Source: Pseudomonadota bacterium
GTDB lineage: Bacteria > Myxococcota_A > UBA9160 > SZUA-336
DNA: 48,407 bases
Assembly (NCBI GenBank): GCA_021295775.1
Contig: JAGWBS010000027.1
Span: 1 to 48,407, forward strand
Reading direction: 5' to 3'
A program made the position numbers and the translations under genes. This document shows, piece by piece, positions 33,527 to 42,110 of the stretch (position 1 is its first letter; each line of letters begins with the position of its first letter). A model generated the notes under the pieces. That model was not told the origin of the DNA, did not search any database, and worked only from the letters and a program-made list of their open reading frames with translations.

Positions 33527-35728
33527 ATGAACTCCTACATCGTCGACCTCGCCAGAGAACTGCGGTCGGACATCGCGTCCCCGAAGGCTGTCGCCGCCCT
33601 TTCGGCGGGAGCGACGTCGGGCCTGGGGCTGCTCGTCTCCCACGTCGCCTTCGCGACCCTGATCTTCTCGGGCCCCCTGGCCCCGCACGCTTCGCAGGGC
33701 GTGGGCCTGGTGCTGTTCGGGGGTTTTGCCTCTTGTCTGGTCATCGCCCTGGCGGGGGGCTACCGCGGCACGATCGCGGCCCTGTCTCCCGCGCTGGTCG
33801 TCGGGATGGCGGTGATCGCGTCCACCATGGACGCCCGCGGCGACCGGCTTTTCGTCAGCGTCGCAGCGGCGCTGATCCTCAGCGCCGTGCTCACCGGCGT
33901 CTTCTGTCTGGTGATCGGGCGGTTCCGGCTCGCCAACCTGGTGCGCTTCGTCCCCTATTCCGTCGCCGCGGGCTTTGTCGCCGGAATCGGCGGGGCCGTC
34001 TGCCTGGCGGCCATGTCGCTGATGGACGCGGAACTGGGCTGGGGGGCGTTTCCGGCGCTGCTGGGGTCCGACACGCTCTGGCTTTGGAGCCCCGGCGTCG
34101 CCTACGGGATCGCCCTGTACTGGTCCATGAAGCGCTGGCGCAACCCGCTGACTCTCCCGCTCAGCGTCGCGCTCTTCGTGGGCGCGTACCACGCGGCCCT
34201 GGCGGCGCTCGACATCTCCAGCGCAGAGGCGCGCGAGGTGGGACTGCTGCTGACCAGCACCGCCGACGGCGGCCTGTGGCCGGTGCTGAGCCCCGCCGAT
34301 CTGATGCGCGTGGAGTGGAGCGCGATCGGGATGCAGATTCCCAACATGCTCGCGCTGTTCCTGATTTCGCTGCTCGCCGTCGTCATGAACATCGCCGGCC
34401 TAGAAGTGGCCGCGAACCAGGAACTGGACTGGGACCGGGAGTTCAGGGCGGGAGGCATCGCCAGCCTGGCCGCGGGGCTCGGCGGCGGGACGGTCGCGAC
34501 CATCGTCGTTCCCGCTTCGCTGCGCAGCAAGCTGTTCGGGGCCGCCACCCGCTGGACCGAGATCGTAGCCGCGCTGGTCATCGCGAGCGGTTTGTTCCTG
34601 GGCGACGGCGCGCTGGAGTTGGTGCCGTCGGCGCTCGTCGGCGGCATTCTGGTGTTCGCGGGCCTCGGCATGCTCGACGAGGGACTGATCCGGGGCTACA
34701 GGCGGCTCCCCAAGACCGAGTTCGGGGTCATCGCGCTGATCTTCGTCGCCATCAACGCCTTCGGGCTGCTCGAAGGCGTGGGCGTCGGAATGCTGGCGAC
34801 CCTGGTGTTCTTTGCCGTGCGCCTCAGCCGCGTCGATTCCATCGAATCCCGCTTCACGGCGCGGGAGCGGCGGAGCAACCGGGTCCGCCCCATCCCCGAC
34901 CGCGCCATCCTGCGCGAAGAAGGCGAGCGCGCGCAGGCCTACCACCTGCGCGGCTACGTCTTCTTCGGCAGCGTCGGTCCTCTGGCGGATCATCTGAGGA
35001 AGGCCGTGCACGGCGCTACCCGCCCCGATTGCCTGATGCTGGACTTCGGCGCCGTCTCCGGCGTCGACTACTCGGCGGTGAATGTGCTGTCGAGATTCGT
35101 GGAGACTGCGAACACGGCGGGCGTGCGACTGGTTCTGAGCGCCTTGCCGAGACATCTGACGCGCGAGTTCGAGCGCAACCTTCCGCCGTCCGTATTCGCG
35201 GAGTTGCTGCTCGAGCCGAATGCGGACAGCGCCCTCGAGCGCTGCGAAGAGATCGTCATCGCGGCCTGGAGGACGGATGAGGAGCGGGCGGAGCAACGGC
35301 GCGCCACGCTGCTGGAGCACGTGGGCGAAGACCTCGAGCGTCAGCTCGAGCTGCAGATTCGATTCGAGGAACTGGTGGACGAACTGAGCGGCTGGCTGGA
35401 TCCGCGCGAGTACGCGGCGGGCGAGACCCTCTCGGGGCCGAAGTCGCCCCACGATGGACTGGAGCTGCTGGTGTCGGGCCGGGCATCCGCCTTCGACGCG
35501 GCGGGCTCGCGTCTCTACCAGTGCGGACCGGGCGACTCGGCCCGGCCGGCGGGCGCGATCGCGGAGAAAGTGACTTCGGTGGTGGCGGAGGAACCCTGCC
35601 GTACGCTGGTGATGACTCCCGCAGCCCGTCGCTGGTTGGAGACTCACCGGCCGGCGCTCGTCCTGAAGCTGTACGGGTATCTGCTCGCCGATCAGTTCCC
35701 GGCCGAACCGGGCGTTTCCTCGGACTGA
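33527..35728 (+). CDS. SulP-family anion transporter with STAS and cNBD-like tail
   Basis: This 733-residue protein has an N-terminal SulP/SLC26 membrane domain of 10 or more helices (to about residue 425; FVPYSVAAGFVAGIGG is a recognisable core segment). A STAS domain follows at about 470-590, with GYVFFGSVGPL and DFGAVSGVDYSAVNVL. The last 110 residues (YAAGETLSG onwards, about 628) resemble a cyclic-nucleotide-binding fold, but the phosphate-binding cassette (GPGDSARPAGAIAEKVTSV) lacks the expected GE and Arg, so ligand binding is doubtful. Substrate may be sulfate, bicarbonate or an organic anion. It begins 69 bp after lpdA and may be read through from that operon. A TTGACC at 33484 is the only promoter hint. 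Confidence 0.85.
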   Translation: MNSYIVDLARELRSDIASPKAVAALSAGATSGLGLLVSHVAFATLIFSGPLAPHASQGVGLVLFGGFASCLVIALAGGYRGTIAALSPALVVGMAVIASTMDARGDRLFVSVAAALILSAVLTGVFCLVIGRFRLANLVRFVPYSVAAGFVAGIGGAVCLAAMSLMDAELGWGAFPALLGSDTLWLWSPGVAYGIALYWSMKRWRNPLTLPLSVALFVGAYHAALAALDISSAEAREVGLLLTSTADGGLWPVLSPADLMRVEWSAIGMQIPNMLALFLISLLAVVMNIAGLEVAANQELDWDREFRAGGIASLAAGLGGGTVATIVVPASLRSKLFGAATRWTEIVAALVIASGLFLGDGALELVPSALVGGILVFAGLGMLDEGLIRGYRRLPKTEFGVIALIFVAINAFGLLEGVGVGMLATLVFFAVRLSRVDSIESRFTARERRSNRVRPIPDRAILREEGERAQAYHLRGYVFFGSVGPLADHLRKAVHGATRPDCLMLDFGAVSGVDYSAVNVLSRFVETANTAGVRLVLSALPRHLTREFERNLPPSVFAELLLEPNADSALERCEEIVIAAWRTDEERAEQRRATLLEHVGEDLERQLELQIRFEELVDELSGWLDPREYAAGETLSGPKSPHDGLELLVSGRASAFDAAGSRLYQCGPGDSARPAGAIAEKVTSVVAEEPCRTLVMTPAARRWLETHRPALVLKLYGYLLADQFPAEPGVSSD

Positions 35729-35739
35729 GCGGACCGCTC
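35727..35739. terminator. Inverted repeat overlapping the SulP stop codon
   Basis: GAGCGG-A-CCGCTC is a perfect inverted repeat that overlaps the TGA of the transporter gene, with a further CTCG/CGAG pairing outside it. It lies in the gap before the convergent putA. It has no U-tract, so terminator function is only possible. Confidence 0.3.
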
Positions 35740-35834
35740 CGAGCCCGGGACTCGAACCCCCGGATTCCGAGGCGGCGCCACGGGCGACGAGCGGCGGAGG
35801 GCGAAGACGTCCCGGGCGTTCTCGAGCCCGCTCT

Positions 35835-38800
35835 TCAGCGGCCCCCGGGGTGGCGAGGGTCGAGCGCCAGCAGCTCCGCGCTGCCGCCGGCCGCGGCGGT
35901 GTTGACCGTGCAGACTTTCTCGCTGGCGAAGCGCGGAAGGTAGTGAGGCCCGCCGGCCTTGGGACCGGTCCCCGAGAGCCCCTGCCCGCCGAACGGCTGC
36001 GATCCGACGACGGCGCCGATCATGTTCCGGTTGACGTAGACGTTGCCCGCGGCCGCGCGTTCGAAAACGCGCTCCGCGCGCTCGGCGATGCGGCTGTGAA
36101 TGCCCAGCGTCAGGCCGAAGCCGGTGCTCATCGCGTCCCCGAAGGCGTCCTCGAACTCTCCCGAAGCGAAGCGGATCACGTGCAGCACCGGACCGAAATG
36201 TTCCCGGTCCAGCTGCCGGGCGCTGGAGATTTCCAGCATCGTGGGCGGGACGAAGCTTCCCCGGCCGCACTCGCGGGTTAGCCTCCCCGCGTGCAGCAGC
36301 GCACCCCGGTCCGTCCACTCGTCGATGTGCGACCGCAGCAGCGCGGCCGCGGACTCGGAGATGATCGGCCCGACGTCGGTTTCGAGCTTCCCGGGATCGC
36401 CGACCCGCAACTCGTCCATGGCGCCGGAGATCAGCTCGATCGCCCGCTCGGCGATCTCCTCCTGCAGGTAGAGCACCCGCAGCGAAGAGCAGCGCTGCCC
36501 GGCGCTCCCGAACGCCGACTGAACCACGTCGTCGGTGACCTGCTCCAGGAGCGCAGTCGAATCGACCAGCATCGCGTTCTGCCCGCCGGTCTCGGCGATC
36601 AACGGCGCGATCGGCCCGGGGCGTGCCGCGAGCGCCCGGTTGATGCTCCGCGCCGTCTCGCCGCTGCCCGTGAACGCCACGCCGCAGGTCTCCTCCCGGG
36701 CGACCAGGGCGGCCCCGATGTCGCCGCCCCCGGGGATCAGATGCAGGGCGTCGACCGGAACCCCGGCGGCATGCATGGAGCGGACCGCCTCGAACGCGAC
36801 CAGGGGCGTCTCTTCGGCGGGTTTGGCCAGCACGGCGTTGCCCGCCGCCAGCGCGGCCGCGATCTGGCCGACGAAGATCGCCAGCGGGAAATTCCAGGGG
36901 CTGATGCAGACGAAGACGCCGCGGCCGTGGAGCGCCAGTCGGTTCGATTCGCCGCTGGGACCCGGAAGGCGGACCGGCTGCGAGAAGAGGATCCGGGCCT
37001 GGCTCGCGTAGTAGCGGCAGAAATCGATCGCTTCGCGCAGCTCGGCGACCGCGTCCGGCAGGGTCTTCCCCGCTTCCCTGCCGAGCAGGGCGATCCACCG
37101 GGCCCGGTCCGCCTCCAGCCGATCGGCGGTCCGCTCCAGGCATACGGCCCGGTCCTCGGCGCCCCACGCGTCCCAGCGGGGCTGCTCGCGAACGGCGTGC
37201 TCGACGGCCGCGGCGAGTTCCGCTTCGCGCGCTTCGAGGCACTCGCCGATCCGCTCGCCCCGGTTCGCGGGATTGACGAGGGCGCGGCCGGGACCTTCCC
37301 TGACGCGCCCCGAGACGATCGGAGCGGCGCGTAGCGGCGCGTCCAGCGCACGGGCTCGGCGCCGCTGGAGGTCCCGAACCGGAACGGGGTCGGTCAGGTC
37401 GAGCCCCGGAGAGTTGGCCCGCGAAGCGCCGAACAGCTCGCGGGGCGCGGAAATCCCCGGATGGGCCGCGGGCGAGGCCGCCCGCACGGCGCGGACCGGA
37501 TCCGCCGCCAGCCGCTCGGGCGGCCAGTTTTCGTCGAGAATGCGATGGACGAAGGAAGTGTTCGCGCCGTTTTCGAGCAGCCGCCGGACCAGGTAGGCGA
37601 GCAGCTCCTCGTGGGATCCCACCGGCGCGTAGACGCGGACCGGTGGGAAGCCGGGGTAGTGATCCGCCGCCGCCCGGTACAGCGATTCCCCCATGCCGTG
37701 AAGCCGCTGGAACTCCAGCTCGGCGGAAGCGCTGGCGAGCGCCCGGACGGCGGCCACAGTGTGCGCGTTGTGGGTGGCGAACTGGCCGGCGAGTTCGTCC
37801 GGGTGATCCAGGATCTTCCGGGCGCAGGCGAGATAGGAAAGGTCCGTGGTCGGCTTGCGCGTGAACACCGGAAATCCCGGGTATCCCAGCGCCTGCGCGC
37901 GTTTGATCTCCGTGTCCCAGTACGCGCCCTTGACCAGGCGAATCGGAATCCGTCGCCGGGTCGCCCGGGCCAGTCCGATCGCCCAGTCGATCACCGGCAG
38001 CGCCCGCTTGCCGTAGGCCTGCACGACGAACCCGAGCCCCGGCCAGCCCTGCAGACGCCGCTCTCCTGCCAGTCGCTCGAACAGGTCCAGGGACAGTTCG
38101 AGGCGGTCGGACTCCTCGGCGTCGACGGTGAGATCGATCCCACCCGCCGCGGCGCGTTCGCACAGGGCCGTAAGTCTGGGGCCGAGTTCGTTCAGAACCC
38201 GCTCCCTCTGGGCGTACTCGTAGCGGGGGTGCAGGGCCGAGAGTTTGACCGAGACCGACGCGAGCCGAGCCGGAACGTCCGCTCGCGCGGCGCTCAAGAC
38301 TTCCAGCGCGTGCCCGTAGGTTTCGAAGTAGCGCTGCGCGGTCGCCGCGTCGCGGGCGGATTCGCCCAGCATGTCGTAGGTATAGCACTCGGACCCCCCG
38401 CTGCGTTCCGTCGCCTGCTCGATGCGGCGTCCGAACACGAACTCGTCGCCCAGAATGTGCATCGCCCGGCGCAGGGCTCCCTGGATGACGGGCTCCCCGA
38501 GCCGTTGGACGAGTTGGCGCAGCCAGTCTCCGGGGTTGCGCGCGAGCGCCTGGTCCAGAGTCACGATCTTCCCGGTCAGCATCAGCGCCCAGGTGGAAGC
38601 GCTCACCAGCCAGTCCCCGGAGCTGCCGAGATGGGACGACCATGCGGCCGCCGCCAGCTTGTCGGCGATCAGACGATCGGCGGTCTTCCGGTCGGGGACG
38701 CGCAGCAGCGACTCCGCCAGGCACATCAGGGCGATTCCCTCCTGATCGCTCAAGCCGTACTCGCTCAGGAAGCGGTCCAGCACGCTCCGGTGCCGCCGGT

Positions 38801-38990
38801 CGGCGCGCATGGCGGACACGATCCGCGCGGCGTCGCGTTCGATCGAAGCGGCCAGTCCGTCGTCGTAGGGAGGGCTGGCCAGGAGGCGCTCGACCACGCG
38901 CTCTTCGGGCGTGAACTTGGCGTCGCGAACGGCCGCCCGCAGCGACTCGAGAGCGGGGCCGGGGTCCCGAACCGAGTCGCCCGGGCTCAT
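35835..38990 (-). CDS. putA: Bifunctional proline dehydrogenase / P5C dehydrogenase
   Basis: This 1051-residue PutA oxidises proline to glutamate. The PRODH half shows VSVKLSALHPRYE (about 250), IRLVKGAYWDTEIKRA (about 350), EFQRLHGMGESLY (about 430) and the Arg-rich YLVRRLLENGANTSF (about 463). The aldehyde dehydrogenase half shows SPWNFPLAIFVGQ (about 698), AETGGQNAML (about 800) and the catalytic Cys in GSAGQRCSS (about 830). It ends soon after SGTGPKAGGPHYL, so it lacks the extra C-terminal domain of long PutAs. There is no N-terminal ribbon-helix-helix, so it is not self-regulating. The start is ATG 38990, which overlaps the TGA of a 55-codon upstream ORF (ATGA), suggesting translational coupling. 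Confidence 0.94.
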   Translation of the reverse strand: MSPGDSVRDPGPALESLRAAVRDAKFTPEERVVERLLASPPYDDGLAASIERDAARIVSAMRADRRHRSVLDRFLSEYGLSDQEGIALMCLAESLLRVPDRKTADRLIADKLAAAAWSSHLGSSGDWLVSASTWALMLTGKIVTLDQALARNPGDWLRQLVQRLGEPVIQGALRRAMHILGDEFVFGRRIEQATERSGGSECYTYDMLGESARDAATAQRYFETYGHALEVLSAARADVPARLASVSVKLSALHPRYEYAQRERVLNELGPRLTALCERAAAGGIDLTVDAEESDRLELSLDLFERLAGERRLQGWPGLGFVVQAYGKRALPVIDWAIGLARATRRRIPIRLVKGAYWDTEIKRAQALGYPGFPVFTRKPTTDLSYLACARKILDHPDELAGQFATHNAHTVAAVRALASASAELEFQRLHGMGESLYRAAADHYPGFPPVRVYAPVGSHEELLAYLVRRLLENGANTSFVHRILDENWPPERLAADPVRAVRAASPAAHPGISAPRELFGASRANSPGLDLTDPVPVRDLQRRRARALDAPLRAAPIVSGRVREGPGRALVNPANRGERIGECLEAREAELAAAVEHAVREQPRWDAWGAEDRAVCLERTADRLEADRARWIALLGREAGKTLPDAVAELREAIDFCRYYASQARILFSQPVRLPGPSGESNRLALHGRGVFVCISPWNFPLAIFVGQIAAALAAGNAVLAKPAEETPLVAFEAVRSMHAAGVPVDALHLIPGGGDIGAALVAREETCGVAFTGSGETARSINRALAARPGPIAPLIAETGGQNAMLVDSTALLEQVTDDVVQSAFGSAGQRCSSLRVLYLQEEIAERAIELISGAMDELRVGDPGKLETDVGPIISESAAALLRSHIDEWTDRGALLHAGRLTRECGRGSFVPPTMLEISSARQLDREHFGPVLHVIRFASGEFEDAFGDAMSTGFGLTLGIHSRIAERAERVFERAAAGNVYVNRNMIGAVVGSQPFGGQGLSGTGPKAGGPHYLPRFASEKVCTVNTAAAGGSAELLALDPRHPGGR

Positions 38991-39154
38991 CGCCGGCGCT
39001 CCCCCCGGCCTCGGGACCCGGCCGTCGCTTCGGACCCTTCGCCCATCGGAGTCTCCCGCGCGATCCCCCGCCGCGCGCTTCCGGCGGCAGCGACGGCCAT
39101 GGCCCGCCCGACGCCGCAGGCCGGTGGGACCGGAGTCTCGGGAACCCTTCCCAT
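38987..39154 (-). CDS. Small ORF coupled to putA (possible leader peptide)
   Basis: This 55-codon ORF starts at ATG 39154 behind one of the strongest Shine-Dalgarno sequences in the window (GGGGAGGT, 4 nt before the ATG). It ends at a TGA that overlaps the putA ATG by 4 nt. The product is Arg-, Gly- and Ala-rich with no recognisable domain, membrane segment or signal peptide. It contains six Pro-free stretches and only five Pro residues, so a simple proline-attenuation peptide is not obvious. It may serve mainly to deliver ribosomes to putA. A translated but non-functional leader is equally possible. Confidence 0.5.
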   Translation of the reverse strand: MGRVPETPVPPACGVGRAMAVAAAGSARRGIARETPMGEGSEATAGSRGRGERRR

Positions 39155-39173
39155 GAAGACCTCCCCCCCTCGA

Positions 39174-39202
39174 ATCATAATTTTGCTGCGTCCTAATTTG
39201 AA
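39174..39202 (-). promoter_or_regulatory. Candidate sigma-70-type promoter for putA
   Basis: On the minus strand TTCAAA (39202-39197) and TATGAT (39179-39174) are separated by exactly 17 nt in an A/T-rich island that stands out in this G+C-rich DNA. Transcription would start near 39167, just upstream of the small ORF's ribosome-binding site. Confidence 0.55.
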
Positions 39203-39322
39203 TGACGCTTCGCGGGCCATGCCCCGACTTCGATCCGGTCACGGTTCCCCCGCGGAGGACACCGTCGATCTCGCGGCGCACTCCGGGCTCCGCGTTTCCC
39301 GCCGAAGCGAACCGCCGAGTTC

Positions 39323-39328
39323 TAATAT
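39323..39328 (+). promoter_or_regulatory. Candidate -10 (TAATAT) of RelE-like gene
   Basis: TAATAT lies 8 nt before ATG 39337. It supports that ATG as the start and fits the short -10-to-start spacing seen at other genes here. Confidence 0.4.
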
Positions 39329-39336
39329 CGATTCAT

Positions 39337-39570
39337 ATGATTTCGTCCGGAGCGGGAGGTACCTGGAATGCCGACGGACGGGTCCAGGTCGTTCGCGCCG
39401 TCCGGGCCCTGGCCGGCGACCCCTTTGCGAGGGGCTCCCGCAAGCTGACCGGCTACGACGACGTGTTCCGGATCCGCGCCGGGCGGTACCGCGTGCCGTA
39501 CAGCGCCGGCTCGGCAGAGCTGGTCGTCGTCTTCCTCAAGCCCGGCCAGCGCAGAAATGTCTACCGCTGA
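39337..39570 (+). CDS. RelE/ParE-like toxin-fold protein, N-terminally short
   Basis: This 77-residue protein matches the C-terminal two-thirds of the RelE/ParE fold: VRAVRALAGDPFARGSRKL, DVFRIRAGRYRVPYSAG and LVVVFLKPGQRRNVYR, with the basic residues typical of the toxin core. The first strand and part of helix 1 are missing or replaced by MISSGAGGTWNADG. No antitoxin gene lies on either side, and the neighbouring small ORF is on the other strand. The upstream in-frame extension to 39202 carries no RelE-like sequence. It may be a decayed toxin remnant or a divergent solitary RelE homologue. It overlaps the next gene by 14 nt. Confidence 0.6.
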   Translation: MISSGAGGTWNADGRVQVVRAVRALAGDPFARGSRKLTGYDDVFRIRAGRYRVPYSAGSAELVVVFLKPGQRRNVYR

Positions 39571-40588
39571 CGCTTGGAGGGCCGCCGGGCAGGGGAGCGG
39601 TGCGCCCGGAGCGTTCGTCGCGGAGCTACGGGACGATCCGCTGGGGGCGGTGCGGCGGAGTTGCGCGGAGGTGGCGCGGCGGGCGGACGGCGTGCGGATC
39701 GTCCCAAAGGGGATCGAGCGGCTCGGCGAGCGCTACCTGCGGGAGGGCGACGCGGAGACCCCGGCCTCGGCGTTCCCCGGGCTCGGCTCCGACCCGCAGG
39801 CGAGAGTCGCCTTCGTTCTCTGCCTGGGCGCGATCAACTTCGGTTCGGGCTGGTTCCCGGAGCTGAGCAAGCGGCCGGGCCTGTCCGGTTACCGGACCCT
39901 GGAGGCGCGGCTGCTCGACGCGTTCGAGCGCGACGGGCCGCCGCCGGCCGCGGCCCTGCGGCGCGCGTCGGGCGCGGGCATGGCCGCCCTGCTTGGGCAG
40001 ACAGAGGCGCCCGCGAGCGTGGCCGAACTGATGGAGCTTTACGCCCGAGCCTGGCGGGAGCTGGGCCGCAGGCTGGACGATAGCTTCGCAGGCTCTTACT
40101 CCGCCCTGGTCGAAGCGGCGCAGGGCTCGGCCGCGCGGCTGGTCTCCAGCCTGCTGGAGATGCCGCTGTACCGGGACGTCGCGCTCCACGGCGGCCGGCC
40201 GGTGGCGTTCTTCAAGCGCGCCCAGCTCACCGCCGCCGACCTGGCCGCGGCCCTGCCCGACGGCCTGGGCCGTTTCCGCGACCTGGAGCGGCTGACGGCC
40301 TTCGCGGACAATCTGGTGCCGCACGTGCTGCGGCTCGACGGCGCGCTGCAGTTCGACCGGCGTCTGGAGGCGCGCATCGAGCGCGGCGAACTCCTCTCGC
40401 CCGGCTCGCCCGAGGAGGTGGAGATCCGCGCCTGCGGCGTCGAGGCGGTCGAGAGGCTGCGCCGGAACCTGTCGGAGCGCGGCGTGGAGAGGCACGCCAT
40501 GCAGCTCGACGCCTGGCTCTGGACGCGGGGCGCGCAGCCTCGCTACAAGGCGCGCCCGCGGCACCGCTGCCGCTGCGCCTTCTACTGA
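39557..40588 (+). CDS. Queuosine-salvage N-glycosylase (Qng1/DUF2419)
   Basis: This 343-residue protein matches the DUF2419 family, which releases queuine from queuosine 5'-phosphate for tRNA modification salvage. Recognisable segments are FVLCLGAINFGSGWFPEL (about 93-110), FFKRAQLTAADLAAAL (about 218-233), LTAFADNLVPHVLRLDG (about 246), EVEIRACGVEAVERLR (about 287) and a C-terminal HRCRCAFY. The family is known mostly from eukaryotes and scattered bacteria. No tgt, queA or other queuosine gene is nearby. ATG 39557 overlaps the end of the RelE-like ORF by 14 nt; a weak AGCGCAGAAA precedes it. The enzyme role is from family knowledge; catalytic residues were not individually verified. Confidence 0.85.
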   Translation: MSTADAWRAAGQGSGAPGAFVAELRDDPLGAVRRSCAEVARRADGVRIVPKGIERLGERYLREGDAETPASAFPGLGSDPQARVAFVLCLGAINFGSGWFPELSKRPGLSGYRTLEARLLDAFERDGPPPAAALRRASGAGMAALLGQTEAPASVAELMELYARAWRELGRRLDDSFAGSYSALVEAAQGSAARLVSSLLEMPLYRDVALHGGRPVAFFKRAQLTAADLAAALPDGLGRFRDLERLTAFADNLVPHVLRLDGALQFDRRLEARIERGELLSPGSPEEVEIRACGVEAVERLRRNLSERGVERHAMQLDAWLWTRGAQPRYKARPRHRCRCAFY

Positions 40589-40662
40589 CTCCGACGCCGG
40601 GCGGCGCTGGCAGCCGGAAGGCCCTCCCGCTACGCTCCGCTTCGCAGGGGGGTGAGTCGGCG

Positions 40663-41817
40663 TTGATCGTGGGGGTCCCGCGCGAGATTGTCAGCGGGGA
40701 GCGGCGCATCGCCCTGATCCCCGCCTCCGTCGCTCGCCTCGCCAAGGCCGGTCTCGAGATCCGCGTGCAGGCGGAGGGCGGCGCGGCGTCCGACTTCCCG
40801 GACGCCGAGTACGAGGCCGCGGGCGCCAAGCTGGTCGACGGCCCGGCGCCGCTCTACGACTCCGCGGATCTGCTGGTCAAGGTGCGTCCCCCCGCTGAGC
40901 ATCCGTGGGCGGAACGGCACGAAGTCGACCTGCTGCGCGAGGGCGCGGCGCTGGTCGGGATCCTGCAGCCGTACCTGAACCCCGTCAGCGCACGGCGGCT
41001 GGCGGAGCGGCGCATCACCTCCTTCGCGCTGGATCTGCTGCCGCGGATCACACGCGCGCAGAACATGGACGTGCTCAGTTCGCAGAGCACCATCGCCGGC
41101 TACAAGGCGGTGCTGCTGGCTGCCAACGCGCTGCCCAAGCTCATGCCGATGATGATGACCGCGGCGGGAACCCTTCGCCCCGCGCGCATGCTGGTGCTGG
41201 GAGCGGGCGTCGCCGGGCTGCAGGCGATCGCGACGGCGCGGCGGCTGGGGGCGATCGTCGAGGCGTTCGACATCCGGTCCGCGGTCAAGGAGCAGGTCGA
41301 GAGCCTGGGCGCGCGCTTCGTCGCCGAAGAGGCCCTGGCCCCGGACGCAGAGGACGCCACCGGCTACGCCAAGGAGGTCGCCGCCGACCAGCAGGCGCGG
41401 CAGCGGCAGCTGCTGGAGCGGCACATCCGCGAGGCGGACGTGGTGCTGTGCAGCGCGCTGGTGCCGGGCAAGCGGGCTCCGCGGCTGCTGACGCGCGAGC
41501 AGGTGGAGCAGATGAAGCCCGGTTCGATCGTCATGGACCTGGCCGCGGAGCAGGGCGGCAACTGCCAACTCACGCGCGCCGGCGAGATCGTCGAGCACCG
41601 CGGCGTGCGCATCCACGGCCCTCAGAACCTGCCCAGCAGCATGCCGGTGCACGCCAGCCAGATGCTCTCGCGCAACATCGAGAACTTCCTGGTCCATGTG
41701 CTGCGCGACGGCGAGCTGCAGGTCGATCTCGAGGACCCGATCACGCGCTCCACGCTGGTCACCTACCACGGCGAGATCTCCAACGAGCGGGTGCGCGCGG
41801 AGCTGGAGAGAAAGTGA
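40663..41817 (+). CDS. pntAA: NAD(P) transhydrogenase subunit alpha, part 1
   Basis: This 384-residue soluble domain I binds NAD(H) in the proton-pumping transhydrogenase. MIVGVPREIVSGERRIALIP opens the protein, RAQNMDVLSSQSTIAGYKAV (about 131-150) is the mobile-loop region, and GAGVAGLQAIATARRLGA (180-197) is the nucleotide-binding loop. The start is TTG 40663 with GGGGGGTGAG upstream; GTG 40669 is an alternative. The next gene starts at a GTG that overlaps this gene's TGA, so pntAA, pntAB and pntB are translationally coupled. A TACGCT hexamer at 40631-40636 is a possible -10. Confidence 0.95.
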   Translation: MIVGVPREIVSGERRIALIPASVARLAKAGLEIRVQAEGGAASDFPDAEYEAAGAKLVDGPAPLYDSADLLVKVRPPAEHPWAERHEVDLLREGAALVGILQPYLNPVSARRLAERRITSFALDLLPRITRAQNMDVLSSQSTIAGYKAVLLAANALPKLMPMMMTAAGTLRPARMLVLGAGVAGLQAIATARRLGAIVEAFDIRSAVKEQVESLGARFVAEEALAPDAEDATGYAKEVAADQQARQRQLLERHIREADVVLCSALVPGKRAPRLLTREQVEQMKPGSIVMDLAAEQGGNCQLTRAGEIVEHRGVRIHGPQNLPSSMPVHASQMLSRNIENFLVHVLRDGELQVDLEDPITRSTLVTYHGEISNERVRAELERK

Positions 41818-42110
41818 ATCCCGACTTCGTTCTGATCGTCACGGTGTTCGCGCTCGCGGTCCTCGTCGGCTTCGAGCTGATCAGCAAGGTGCCGCCGACC
41901 CTGCACACGCCCCTTATGTCCGGCTCCAACGCGATCTCGGGCATCGCCATCATCGGCGCGCTGCTGGCGGCGGGGGCGGAGACGCGCAGCCTGGCCTCGG
42001 CGCTGGGCATCGCCGCGGTCGCGCTGGCGACGGTCAACGTGGTCGGCGGCTTCCTGGTCACCCACCGCATGCTCAAGATGTTCCACAGCCGGCGCGGGGA
42101 CGACTCTTGA
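41814..42110 (+). CDS. pntAB: NAD(P) transhydrogenase subunit alpha, part 2
   Basis: This 98-residue protein carries the first membrane helices of the transhydrogenase proton channel (domain II). It starts at GTG 41814, which shares GTGA with the stop of pntAA. The sequence has three or four hydrophobic helices and the conserved FELISKVPPTLHTPLMSGSN and NVVGGFLVTHRML segments. The separate pntAB gene shows this organism has the split-alpha, three-subunit form of the enzyme. Confidence 0.95.
   Translation: MNPDFVLIVTVFALAVLVGFELISKVPPTLHTPLMSGSNAISGIAIIGALLAAGAETRSLASALGIAAVALATVNVVGGFLVTHRMLKMFHSRRGDDS

Noticed and set aside
35745..35775. Minus-strand GGTTCGAGTCC resembling a tRNA T-arm
   Set aside because: The T-stem does not pair fully around the TTCGAGT loop, and no D-arm, anticodon arm or acceptor stem can be built from the flanking bases.
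35692..38724. 1010-codon open frame on the minus strand
   Set aside because: It is a shadow of putA in another frame, as its Arg/Gly/Pro-rich composition shows.
39202..39336. Longer start for the RelE-like gene
   Set aside because: The extra 45 residues show no RelE similarity, and the TAATAT element lies directly before ATG 39337.
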